A stretch of 64,000 nt of DNA from Methylomonas methanica (GTDB lineage: Bacteria > Pseudomonadota > Gammaproteobacteria > Methylococcales > Methylomonadaceae). Each line of letters opens with the position of its first letter. Within the stretch, counting starts at the first letter, position 1. The stretch spans positions 62,001 to 126,000 of the forward strand of contig LUUF01000073.1 in NCBI GenBank assembly GCA_001644045.1. The letters are read 5' to 3'. The position numbers and the translations under genes are program-made. Shown one piece after another: positions 22,501-29,776 of the stretch. Under the pieces are notes generated by a model, which worked only from the letters and a program-made list of their open reading frames with translations, searched no databases and was not told where the DNA came from.

Positions 22501-22880
22501 GCGTAATCAGCGACATTGATGATACCGTGGAAAAAATGCGCGACTTACAAACCCTCGGCGTGAAAACTTCAATCGACGATTTCGGCATCGGCTATTCATC
22601 GCTGTCTTACCTGAAAAAATTGCCTATCAGCCAACTGAAAATCGATCAGAGTTTCGTCAGAGACATTGCCAGCGACCCCAACGATGCGGTGATCGTGGAA
22701 ACCATTATCAACATGGCCAAAAACCTGGGCCTGCATGTGATCGCCGAAGGCGTTGAAACCCAGGAACAACTGATTTTTTTACGTAATAAAGGTTGCCTAT
22801 CCTACCAAGGCTATTACACCGGCCGCCCGGTGTCAGCCGCCAGATTTGAGCTGGAGGACAGATTGCTTCCCACCGCATGA
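19581..22880 (+). CDS. Membrane sensor MASE1-CHASE-PAS-GGDEF-EAL (c-di-GMP turnover)
   Basis: A 1,099-residue inner-membrane signalling protein. MASE1 spans about residues 1-195 with seven or eight hydrophobic segments (SPIWPSAGIALAALLGYGP). A CHASE-like periplasmic domain lies at about 225-470 (LEALEWIPRI), with a membrane span before and after it. PAS is at about 545-650. GGDEF is intact at 746-750 and has the RxxD inhibitory site (RDED) five residues before it. EAL is at 878-880 with downstream DDFGIGYSSL and VIAEGVET motifs. Both synthase and phosphodiesterase motifs look complete, so the balance cannot be predicted. It is a single gene with about 50 bases to the upstream HugZ-like gene. 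Confidence 0.93.
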   Translation: MSASFRLFLINGALALAYFAGGYLGHQLAMPPSHASPIWPSAGIALAALLGYGPRILPGLLIGTLCTQIYAFWDLATAEDWFTPIWVGSAASVGAIAQPLLGAALINRWIGKHNPLMEDRHIVWFFLLAIASCLISASVGTSFLYIFDTIDAGEFGLNWCTWWIGDAIGTVIFAPLLLLFIGTPRHIWRQRQKFVAYPLSISLLLVIVAFVYSRSMENQRIDELLENQVNLTHTNLQEHFGDDILNNQLLKALFDSSESVNPNEFRLFAHTIFTKHPELEALEWIPRINADERAAFERQTETSIREQAPNQQLIPAGKRNVYLPIAYSFGNQQNIGFDVASNQQLLAAINKAIATGETVVTAGIVCSDNQPGFAIYSPVYLKGKLLNTSAQRQQFFVGLVANVFKLSSEVQELSARLQSIQLSVAIYDQDQLLYSSAREGPELKTHYSPPIRRQALAVADRSWTLEYQPLPEFYTQQHSWTVWWLLSGSFLLCGLTGFGLMLMSGRTARIEDLVALKTRDLLRSNQALNTEIERRKQQENELRIAATTFQSHEAIIVTDASGAILRVNNAFNKITGYSAEEVIGRQPDFLSSAHQAPGFIQTLIQALARDNQWQGEILNRRKNGDVFPEWLTVTGVRDEQDRLLNYVAIFSDISEQKAAEREIHELAFYDPLTGLPNRRLLLDRLKQEIAAAKRQSYYGSLFFLDLDHFKTLNDSRGHQVGDELLIQVAQRLKSIIRDEDTACRLGGDEFIVMVPGRYSQLSQATSHAAMLAEKILHTINLPFTVQGSEHHFSTSIGVTLFPEVAEQPEAVIQQADTAMYRAKESGRNGISFYRPSMQETADRRLTLEKEIRQALKQRQFLLHYQAQVDHLGKVVSAEALIRWQHPEKGMVSPAEFIPIAEDTQLILPIGEWVMREACRQIKVWDAQNLPIHHVAVNVSSRQFRQADFVDQVKRILVDAELPAERLVIELTEGCVISDIDDTVEKMRDLQTLGVKTSIDDFGIGYSSLSYLKKLPISQLKIDQSFVRDIASDPNDAVIVETIINMAKNLGLHVIAEGVETQEQLIFLRNKGCLSYQGYYTGRPVSAARFELEDRLLPTA

Positions 22881-23133
22881 TGGGTTATTGAGCGCTGGGG
22901 ATATGCACTGCAGCTATTAATCGCCCCGCAAATTCATTGCTCCGACGCCAGGCCGGAACCCAGAATTGATTCCACAGTCTAGACCGCTCCCATTTTCGGG
23001 AATAACCGTCACGGGATTTAGGCGCAACCCGTTGACAACGCATCGCCAGCCGAGCAAATCCGACAAACCTTCTCGTATTGGTGGCAGCTGCGTTAAAATC
23101 GTTACGTTAACCATCCGACTAGGGACTTTGAAG

Positions 23134-24099
23134 ATGAATATAAAAATTTGCCTGTTTGCCATTGCCGCTTTATTGCCGCAGTTTGCCAACGCCAACGAGA
23201 AACCCACTATCCGCTTAGGCGCCATGGCGGCCGGAACCCTAAATTGGGAACTGGCGGCGATGCGTAACCAGGGACTACTGGAAAACGCGGGTTTCAACGT
23301 GGAAAACATTGCGGTTGCCAATCAACAAGCAGGTAAAGTAGCTCTGCAGGCCGGCTCGGTAGATGTGATCGTCTCCGACTGGATCTGGACTTCCAGTATG
23401 CGCAGCACCGGCACGAATTTGAGTTTTTACCCGTTTTCCGACACTTCCGGCGTCCTACTGGTGCCGGCCGACAGCCCTATCAAGTCGCTGGCCGATCTGA
23501 AAGGTAAAAAACTGGGTATAGCCGGCGGCGAGCTGGATAAAAACTGGCTGCTGTTACAGGCGCTGGGCCAGCAACAGCAAGTGGACCTGAATGCCGGCGT
23601 GGAAAAAATCTACGGCGCACCACCATTACTGAGTCAGCAACTGCTGGAAAAACGCGTCGATGCCTTGCTGACCTTCTGGCAATTTGCCGCGCATCTGGAA
23701 GCGCAAGGCTACCGGGCGCTGTTGACAGGCGAAGACATCATCCGCCAGCTAGGCATCAGCGAAACAGTGCCCAGCATCGGCTACGTATTCAAGCAGGACT
23801 GGGCCGATCAACATAAAACAGCTTTCAAACAATTCTTGGGTCTGAGTAAACAAGCCCACGACACCTTGTGCAGCTCCGATACGGAATGGCAGAAAATCGT
23901 GCCGCTCACCGACGCGGCCAGCCCGAAAGAACAACAAAAACTCAGAGAGCGCTATTGCCAGGGCCGAGTGGAACAATGGGGCGCGACTCAACAAAGCGCC
24001 GCCGCAAAAATCTACGCCATGCTGCACCAACTCAGTAACAACAAGCTGACCGGCCAATCGGCACAAATACAAGCGGGGACGTTCTGGTCGGCCGATTGA
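23134..24099 (+). CDS. ABC importer substrate-binding protein (NMT1/NitT-TauT type)
   Basis: A 321-residue periplasmic binding protein with a signal peptide (MNIKICLFAIAALLPQFANA, cleavage after residue 20). The body has the family sequence of NMT1/SsuA-like proteins: TIRLGAMAAGTLNWEL, SVDVIVSDWIW, SPIKSLADLKGKKLGIAGG and VDALLTFWQF. The start at 23134 is chosen because it gives the signal peptide; the frame extends upstream to 22966 without sense. The stop codon overlaps the permease ATG by one base (TGATG). The ligand is probably a small organic or sulfonate-like molecule, but nothing in the neighbourhood fixes it. Confidence 0.87.
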   Translation: MNIKICLFAIAALLPQFANANEKPTIRLGAMAAGTLNWELAAMRNQGLLENAGFNVENIAVANQQAGKVALQAGSVDVIVSDWIWTSSMRSTGTNLSFYPFSDTSGVLLVPADSPIKSLADLKGKKLGIAGGELDKNWLLLQALGQQQQVDLNAGVEKIYGAPPLLSQQLLEKRVDALLTFWQFAAHLEAQGYRALLTGEDIIRQLGISETVPSIGYVFKQDWADQHKTAFKQFLGLSKQAHDTLCSSDTEWQKIVPLTDAASPKEQQKLRERYCQGRVEQWGATQQSAAAKIYAMLHQLSNNKLTGQSAQIQAGTFWSAD

Positions 24100-24860
24100 T
24101 GTTGACGGGCATTTTTAAATTTAACCACACGACTATCACGCTGCTGTCGCTGTTAGTGCTGCTAGGTATCTGGCAGCTGGCGGCTAGCGTGGCAAACAGC
24201 CTCACGCTTCCCTATCCGGCCCATGTCGCCCAGGTATTTTGGCAGGCGACTCAGTCCGGCGAGCTGCCGTATCATTTGGGCGTAACGCTGCTGCGCCTGC
24301 TAGTCAGTTTCTCGATTGCGATGGTATTGGGCTGCGCGATAGGTGTAATGCTGGGTAAGAATAAAACCCTGGACGCGTTTTTCGACAACTGGCTGGTGAT
24401 ATTTCTGAATATCCCGGCGCTAGTCACCATCATCCTCTGTTACGTCTGGTTCGGATTGGCGGAATCTGCGGCGATTCTGGCGGTGGTGATCAATAAACTA
24501 CCGAATGTGATCGTCACCATTCGCGAGGGCACGCGGGCGCTGGACAAGGATTTACTGGAAATGGCCGAAAGCTACCGTTTCGAGCGTAAAAAAACCTTCG
24601 TCCATGTAATCTGGCCGCAGTTGCATCCGTTCGTAATGGCCGCCACCCGCTCCGGCCTGGCGCTGATCTGGAAAATTATTTTGGTCGTGGAACTGCTTGG
24701 CCGCAGCAACGGCATGGGCTATCAACTGCATCTGTTCTTTCAATTATTCGATGTCGCCAGCCTGCTGGCTTATACCTTTGCCTTCGTCGCGGTCATCCAA
24801 CTGATCGAATGGCTGTTACTGCGGCCGCTGGACCGCAAAGCATTACGGTGGCGGCGATGA
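24099..24860 (+). CDS. ABC importer permease (SsuC/TauC-like)
   Basis: A 253-residue permease with about six membrane segments. The EAA-loop equivalent is REGTRALDKDLLEMAESY, with a matching cytoplasmic segment in HVIWPQLHPFVMAATRSGLA, both diagnostic of the BPD_transp_1 / NitT-TauT class. The N-terminal segment LTLPYPAHVAQVFW follows the first span as in SsuC. ATG at 24099 overlaps the binding-protein stop. Its own stop overlaps the ATPase start (ATGA). The three genes therefore form a tight operon in the order binding protein, permease, ATPase. Confidence 0.9.
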   Translation: MLTGIFKFNHTTITLLSLLVLLGIWQLAASVANSLTLPYPAHVAQVFWQATQSGELPYHLGVTLLRLLVSFSIAMVLGCAIGVMLGKNKTLDAFFDNWLVIFLNIPALVTIILCYVWFGLAESAAILAVVINKLPNVIVTIREGTRALDKDLLEMAESYRFERKKTFVHVIWPQLHPFVMAATRSGLALIWKIILVVELLGRSNGMGYQLHLFFQLFDVASLLAYTFAFVAVIQLIEWLLLRPLDRKALRWRR

Positions 24861-25600
24861 ACGATATTACCATCAGCATCCAGGATAAGACTTATCGCTC
24901 CGGCCATCTCGACGATCGCCAACACCAGGCGATTGCCGATTTGCAGCTCGGCGTCGGCCGTAACGAATTCGTCTGCCTGCTTGGCCCCTCCGGCTGTGGC
25001 AAGACCACTTTGCTAAATATGATCGCCGGGCTGGACAGCCATTATCAGGGCCACATCCGCATCGGCAGCCAGGCCGCGACTGCGAAGATCGGCTATGTGT
25101 TTCAGAACCCCAGACTGTTGCCCTGGTATACGGTCCGCCAAAATATCGAAGTGGTATTTGCGCAAACGCCGCCCGCTGCCTTGATCGACGCCTTATTGGC
25201 AGACATGCAACTCAGCGACGTGCAGCAGGTTTATCCAGAACGCTTGTCGTTGGGTATGCAACGGCGGGTGGCGATCATCCGCGCCTTCGCGATCAATCCC
25301 GATATTCTGTTGATGGACGAGCCCTTCGTCTCGCTGGATGCGCCCAGCGCCCGGCAGGTGAGAAATCTGTTGTATTCGCTGTGGCAGCAACGGCCGCATA
25401 CGGTATTGTTCGTCAGTCACGATCTACGCGAAGCGATTGCGCTGGCAGACCGCTTGATTTTCCTGTCGCCGCCGCCGATGCGCATCATCAGCGATATTCC
25501 GGTAAACATTCCGCGCGAACTGCGTAACGACGAAGCGCAAATCGAAGCGTTTCGGGAACATTTGCTGAGCCAGCATCCGGCAATTAACGGACTGTTATAA
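24857..25600 (+). CDS. ABC importer ATP-binding protein (SsuB/TauB-like)
   Basis: A 247-residue ABC ATPase. Walker A GPSGCGKTT lies at residues 43-51, the Q-loop is in YVFQNPRLLPWYTV, Walker B is LLMDEPFVSLD and the switch His is in LFVSHDLREA. The ABC signature is degenerate: LSLGMQRRV stands where LSGGMQQRV is usual, with the second Gly position retained but the first replaced by Leu. The L/G change at this position is uncommon and may slow or alter hydrolysis. The C-terminal tail resembles SsuB. It overlaps the permease gene by four bases and is followed after one base by yigZ. Confidence 0.9.
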   Translation: MNDITISIQDKTYRSGHLDDRQHQAIADLQLGVGRNEFVCLLGPSGCGKTTLLNMIAGLDSHYQGHIRIGSQAATAKIGYVFQNPRLLPWYTVRQNIEVVFAQTPPAALIDALLADMQLSDVQQVYPERLSLGMQRRVAIIRAFAINPDILLMDEPFVSLDAPSARQVRNLLYSLWQQRPHTVLFVSHDLREAIALADRLIFLSPPPMRIISDIPVNIPRELRNDEAQIEAFREHLLSQHPAINGLL

Positions 25601-25601
25601 G

Positions 25602-26162
25602 GTGCGAGTCGTCGTCAAGACCTGTGAAGTAGAGGAAATCATCAAGAAATCCCGCTTCATCGGCATCATCAGCCCCTGCCAGACCGAACGCGAAGCCTTG
25701 CTGTTACTACGGGATTTACATCAACGCTATCCGGATGCCAGCCATATCGTTTACGCCTACCGCATCCAGTCACCGGATGGCCTGATTTGCCGCTTTCACG
25801 ATGCCGGCGAACCCAGCGGCACTGCGGGCAAACCGATCTTTCAGCATTTGGAAGGTAAGCAATTAATCAATTTAGTCGTGGCGGTGGTTCGTTATTTCGG
25901 CGGGGTGAAACTGGGCGCGGGCGGCTTGACCCGCGCTTACGGCAATGTCGCCAAGCAAGTCATAGAAGCCGCCGAAATCGTCGATTACATCGAATTTGTC
26001 GAGCTGACATTAAATCTGGATTATCACCGGCTGCAGGCGCTGGAATATCAACTGAAAAAATTGGACGGCAATATTATCGGTCAGGATTTTTCCGATTCGG
26101 TGCGGCTAACCGTCAAACTCCCCAAGAGCAATCTGCCCGCACTCAACGCATTCCTGGATTAA
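25602..26162 (+). CDS. yigZ: YigZ/IMPACT family protein
   Basis: A 186-residue protein with an unusual GTG start one base after the ABC ATPase stop. An AAGG-like site overlaps the upstream stop. The family motifs are clear: KKSRFIGIISP near residue 13, HIVYAYRI, FHDAGEPSGTAGKPI near 65-80, and VVRYFGGVKLGAGGLTRAYG near 95-115. The C-terminal domain (residues 125-186) has the EF-G-like ferredoxin fold of UPF0029. YigZ/IMPACT proteins probably act on translation or in nutrient-stress control; the precise bacterial role is unresolved. The product is slightly shorter than E. coli YigZ (about 205). Confidence 0.9.
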   Translation: MRVVVKTCEVEEIIKKSRFIGIISPCQTEREALLLLRDLHQRYPDASHIVYAYRIQSPDGLICRFHDAGEPSGTAGKPIFQHLEGKQLINLVVAVVRYFGGVKLGAGGLTRAYGNVAKQVIEAAEIVDYIEFVELTLNLDYHRLQALEYQLKKLDGNIIGQDFSDSVRLTVKLPKSNLPALNAFLD

Positions 26163-26202
26163 AAAGGCTTATAACAGCCCAAGATGACAGCTTTATTTCA
26201 CA

Positions 26203-26225
26203 TTTGTTTCTCTATAAGAAACAAA
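26203..26225. repeat. 9-bp inverted repeat between yigZ and the 53-residue gene
   Basis: Perfect arms TTTGTTTCT and AGAAACAAA are separated by CTATA. No T run follows, so it is a weak terminator candidate. It lies about 95 bases before the small membrane-protein gene and may be an operator for it. Confidence 0.5.
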
Positions 26226-26318
26226 CAATCCACTATTGCCAGTATTGTAAATAAAAAAATAAAGCTTATAGTGAAGTCGTCTTCATTGGTATCGACTGTA
26301 TTCAGTCTAGGAGCAAAA

Positions 26319-26480
26319 ATGAACAAATCGAACAATCTGTATAGAGACGTACTCACCGGCCTGTTTTTCACCACCGGCGTGTTTGGCTTCATGTCTGGCG
26401 AGTTCATCATCTCCACCATGCTGTTCGGTGCCGCCACTATCTCCAGCAATCTGGACTTTACCGGCTCGTTCCGCGCTTAA
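26319..26480 (+). CDS. 53-residue hydrophobic small protein
   Basis: A compact gene with an excellent ribosome site (AGGAGCAAAA then ATG at 26319) and its own terminator. The frame extends upstream to 26184 but that part reads as non-coding. The product starts MNKSNNLYRDVLTGLFFTTG and holds one or two hydrophobic stretches (about residues 12-24 and 28-42) separated by SGEF. It is probably an inner-membrane microprotein. I recognise no family. The strong translation signal and terminator suggest it is well expressed. Confidence 0.65.
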   Translation: MNKSNNLYRDVLTGLFFTTGVFGFMSGEFIISTMLFGAATISSNLDFTGSFRA

Positions 26481-26528
26481 GTTTTGTTGTACCTCCCTCG
26501 TTGTTAAGCAGTTAATCTGTTTATTTCA

Positions 26529-26566
26529 AGCCCGTCAGCCGTCTCCGTGGCCGGCGGGCTCTTTTT
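26529..26566. terminator. Bidirectional intrinsic terminator
   Basis: The hairpin AGCCCG...CGGGCT with inner GC pairs is followed by CTTTTT on the plus strand and preceded by an A-rich stretch for the minus strand. It ends the 53-residue gene, and its T run overlaps the stop codon of the opposing djlA-like gene. Confidence 0.75.
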
Positions 26567-27368
26567 AAAACCCTCTTGCTTCGCGTATCGTTTCGTAGGC
26601 TTTCCTGATTTGCTGAGTCTTTTGCTTGGCCATCTGCATCATTTCCTCGGGTAAACCTTTAGCCACCAACTTGTCCGGATGGTGCTGACTCATCAAGCGC
26701 CGATAAGCTTTTTTCACATCGGCATCGTCGGCCGTCGCGGGGACGCCCAACACCGCATAAGCATCTTCCAATTTCGACAAGCCCGCTCTAGCCGTATGAA
26801 ACTGTTCACCGGACTGCTGAAAACGATGCTGCGCCTGCACTTGCCCTTTGATAACCTGATATTCGAAGCGCGATACGCCCAGTTGCGCGCAGATATCCAG
26901 CAACAACTTTTCTTCCTTGGCATCGTAGACGCCGTCGGCAAAAGCCGCCTGAATCTGAATCTCCACGAACATGCGTACTAGATTGGTACGGCGATGGCAT
27001 TCCACACGAAACTGCCGTAACACGTCCGTCAACGGAAAATCGGCCTGCTTGCCCTGCTGAAACAGTTGAATAGCGGCTTCGCGCAGTTCCGGACTGAGTT
27101 CCATATTGTCCATCACCCGTTTCGCCAACCCGATTTCTTCGTTGGAAACCCGACCATCTGCCTTGGCGACATGACCCATCACTGCGAACGTTGCCGTGAA
27201 AAACGCCATTTGCACCCGTTGCTGGTCGCCGGGATTAAATGATTCGCCTGCCATCCCGCCCATACCGGTATCGAACTGATGCCCTACCGATGCGCCGAAA
27301 ATCGCTCCCAGCGGCCCGCCCAACATAAATCCAAACGCCCCACCCACCAACTTGCCCAGCCAACTCAT
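26565..27368 (-). CDS. djlA: DjlA-like membrane co-chaperone (TerB plus DnaJ domain)
   Basis: A 267-residue protein. The N-terminus is a glycine-rich membrane anchor (residues 5-28, VGGAFGFMLGGPLGAIFGA), like the unusual dimerising span of DjlA. A TerB-like helical domain covers about 55-165 (VMGHVAKADGRVSNEEI). A C-terminal J domain covers about 200-267 with AYAVLGV and the HPD triad in MSQHHPDKL. DjlA partners DnaK at the inner membrane and can activate envelope stress signalling. The ATG at 27368 is preceded by AGGAAACGC; the longer frame to 27671 runs into purC territory and is rejected. It diverges from purC, with 69 bases between starts. Confidence 0.9.
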   Translation of the reverse strand: MSWLGKLVGGAFGFMLGGPLGAIFGASVGHQFDTGMGGMAGESFNPGDQQRVQMAFFTATFAVMGHVAKADGRVSNEEIGLAKRVMDNMELSPELREAAIQLFQQGKQADFPLTDVLRQFRVECHRRTNLVRMFVEIQIQAAFADGVYDAKEEKLLLDICAQLGVSRFEYQVIKGQVQAQHRFQQSGEQFHTARAGLSKLEDAYAVLGVPATADDADVKKAYRRLMSQHHPDKLVAKGLPEEMMQMAKQKTQQIRKAYETIREARGF

Positions 27369-27437
27369 GCGTTTCCTATCCTCAACAGGTTTAATGATAA
27401 AATTGCAGCCACTTTCCACTGACTCCACACACGTATT

Positions 27438-28334
27438 ATGAATGCCCCCGCCGCACTTTACGAATCTTCCCTGCCGCATTTGAAATTGCTCGGCCGCGGC
27501 AAAGTCCGCGATATGTACGAAATCGACGATAAACATTTGCTGATCGTCACCTCCGACCGGATGTCGGCATTCGATGTGATTATGCCCGATCCAATTCCCG
27601 GTAAAGGCCGCGTATTGACCCGGGTGAGTAATTTTTGGTTCGAAAAAATGCGGGATATTATTCCGAATCATTTAAGCGACGATTTGACGCTGGCGGACGT
27701 GATTCCCGACCCTGATTCAAGGGCGCAAGTCGAAGGCCGGGCCATCATCGTCAAACGTTTGAAACCGCTGCCGGTGGAAGCCATAGTGCGCGGCTATCTG
27801 ATCGGTTCCGGCTGGAAGGATTATCAAAATAGCGGCGCTGTGTGCGGCATCGAACTACCGGCCGGCCTGCAACAAGCGCAGCAACTACCGCAGCCGATTT
27901 ACACGCCGTCCAGCAAGGCCGAGATGGGCACGCATGACGAAAACATCAGCTTCGCCGATACGGTGGCGTTAATGGGAGCGGAGCTGGCCGGCAAAGTTCG
28001 CGACGCCAGTTTGCAGCTTTACACGACAGCTGCCGATTACGCTCGCGAACGCGGCATCATCATCGCCGATACCAAATTCGAATTTGGCCTGGACGAAGAC
28101 GGCACACTGTATTTGATCGACGAAGCATTGACCCCCGACTCCTCTCGCTTTTGGCCGGTCGAACAATATCAAGTCGGCATCAGCCCACCCAGCTTCGACA
28201 AGCAATATCTGCGCGACTATCTGGAAACCCTTGATTGGAATAAAACCGCGCCCGGTCCGAAATTGCCGGAAGAAGTCAGCAGAAAATGCGCGGAGAAATA
28301 TCGGGAAGCGGAATTGAAACTGATTGGAAATTGA
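27438..28334 (+). CDS. purC: SAICAR synthetase
   Basis: A 298-residue phosphoribosylaminoimidazole-succinocarboxamide synthase of the longer, yeast-like type rather than the 237-residue E. coli type. Family motifs are [13 protein letters not shown] at about 18-30, [50 protein letters not shown], and [14 protein letters not shown] with [15 protein letters not shown]. It joins aspartate to CAIR with ATP in purine synthesis. The start lies 18 bases after the block TTTCCACTGACTCC; no clear Shine-Dalgarno. A strong terminator follows the stop. Confidence 0.97.
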   Translation: MNAPAALYESSLPHLKLLGRGKVRDMYEIDDKHLLIVTSDRMSAFDVIMPDPIPGKGRVLTRVSNFWFEKMRDIIPNHLSDDLTLADVIPDPDSRAQVEGRAIIVKRLKPLPVEAIVRGYLIGSGWKDYQNSGAVCGIELPAGLQQAQQLPQPIYTPSSKAEMGTHDENISFADTVALMGAELAGKVRDASLQLYTTAADYARERGIIIADTKFEFGLDEDGTLYLIDEALTPDSSRFWPVEQYQVGISPPSFDKQYLRDYLETLDWNKTAPGPKLPEEVSRKCAEKYREAELKLIGN

Positions 28335-28351
28335 ACCGATTATCCAGGCCG

Positions 28352-28380
28352 CCATCCCGCGCCACAAGCGGGATGGTGGT
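28352..28380. terminator. Terminator between purC and the Asp-box lipoprotein gene
   Basis: Perfect 9-bp stem CCATCCCGC / GCGGGATGG with a 7-base loop, followed by TGGTTTTC. It lies 17 bases after the purC stop and 15 bases before the stop of the opposing gene, so it can serve both directions. Confidence 0.8.
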
Positions 28381-28394
28381 TTTCGATAATGAAC

Positions 28395-29639
28395 CTAAAT
28401 CGGCTTGAATTGATAACCCTGCGCAGTCTGCCAGGATAAATAGACATTTTCGCCGTCGCCCAACAGAAACGCATCGTCCGCGCTTTCCGCCGTTTTACCG
28501 ACTACTTCGGGCTGAGACCAGCTCAGGCCGCCATCGGTGGACTTAATCAACTGTAATAGATTATGGCTGCCGTCGAATTCCGACCAGACCACTGTCACCT
28601 GCTCGCCCTGTGCCAACACATTGGGATGCTTGGCGCCTTGATTGCCAAAACGGTAGGCCGGCGAATAACTCAGGCCGCCATCCTTGGAGTGGCCGTAAAA
28701 CAAGCCTTGTTTATCGGCGGCTCCGCTAAACCATACCGAATGGTAAACACCATTGGCGGCAATCGATAAAGCCGGACCGTGATGCGGACAGGCGTCGATT
28801 TTCCAGTTTTCTTCGCTGACGCGCTGTATCGGGCCGGGCGTTTGCCAATCCTTAAATTTAACCAGCGCATGATCGCGGATGTTGCCGTCATAGACATGCC
28901 GCCACAGCACGACCGGCAAATTATCGGCATCGATTTCGACACCCAAACGGCAGCATTCGCAGCTATGCGGCGCGACGACTTTATTGGGATAGAAGCTTTT
29001 ACCGCCGTTATCTGACCAGGCGTAATACACGGCAGTACCCGCAAACTCTTGCTTAGCGGCCTTGGCTTTTTCCTTGTCGCGCGCATCCAGCCAAGCGACA
29101 AAAATCTCGCCATTCTTACCAACCGTCAACGCATCGAAACGGTGACCGATCACGTCCGGATTGTCGTTGACCGTCACCGGCTTGGAAAAACTTTTTCCGC
29201 CATCCGCCGAACGACTAAAACGAATATGTCCGGTATGGCGTTTTTCCAGGTTTTGGGTCCAGGTCAAGTAGATATTGCCTTGCGCATCGAGTTTGATTTT
29301 TGGCCGGTATTCGCCGTGCGCGGCAATCGCTTCTGACTCGGTATTTACCGCGACCGGCGCGGAAAAACTCGCCCCTTTATCGGCCGACGATTGTACATAA
29401 ATATGATCGCGGACCACCCAAGCCAACCACAGCGCGCCCTTATCGTCGAAAGTCGCCGTCACCGTATCGGAACACTCGATTGCCGGACTTGTATGTAGAT
29501 CGGCGCAGTACGCTTTTTTATCGGCATGCTGCTCGTGTTTTGCCGACTGAACGTCCTGTTTGATACCAGTCGGTTCGCTGGCGCACGCGCCCAAAATCAA
29601 CGAGGTAATAATTGCCAAGGGAATATGAAATTTCATCAT
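28395..29639 (-). CDS. Asp-box (BNR) lipoprotein with CxCC motif, partner of the TonB receptor
   Basis: A 414-residue lipoprotein. The N-terminus ends in the lipobox LGAC (Cys at about residue 19), followed by ASEP, which lacks the Asp+2 retention signal and so predicts the outer membrane. Four Asp-box repeats typical of a beta-propeller are visible: SADGGKSF, SDNGGKSF, SKDGGLSY and STDGGLSW. The propeller carries HSCECCRLG (three Cys) near residue 226 and CPHHG near 285, candidate metal ligands. Sialidase catalytic residues are not apparent, so the usual exo-sialidase label is doubtful. It lies 137 bases downstream of the TonB receptor gene on the same strand. Together they suggest uptake of a metal or metal complex (inference). 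Confidence 0.72.
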   Translation of the reverse strand: MMKFHIPLAIITSLILGACASEPTGIKQDVQSAKHEQHADKKAYCADLHTSPAIECSDTVTATFDDKGALWLAWVVRDHIYVQSSADKGASFSAPVAVNTESEAIAAHGEYRPKIKLDAQGNIYLTWTQNLEKRHTGHIRFSRSADGGKSFSKPVTVNDNPDVIGHRFDALTVGKNGEIFVAWLDARDKEKAKAAKQEFAGTAVYYAWSDNGGKSFYPNKVVAPHSCECCRLGVEIDADNLPVVLWRHVYDGNIRDHALVKFKDWQTPGPIQRVSEENWKIDACPHHGPALSIAANGVYHSVWFSGAADKQGLFYGHSKDGGLSYSPAYRFGNQGAKHPNVLAQGEQVTVVWSEFDGSHNLLQLIKSTDGGLSWSQPEVVGKTAESADDAFLLGDGENVYLSWQTAQGYQFKPI

Positions 29640-29776
29640 CGTCTTTTAGTAAACATCCGGAGAGTTACGAACATTATTACCCGCTTGACCGGATAAAATT
29701 AAACTGTGTCATTTAACGCACACCAAAGATTGGACGCTGTCCGCCCAATCGTTGGTGAATCATACTCAGCACTCGA

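Noticed and set aside
28395..29639. A true sialidase
   Set aside because: Asp boxes are present, but they are structural. The Arg triad and Tyr/Glu catalytic set of sialidases could not be found.
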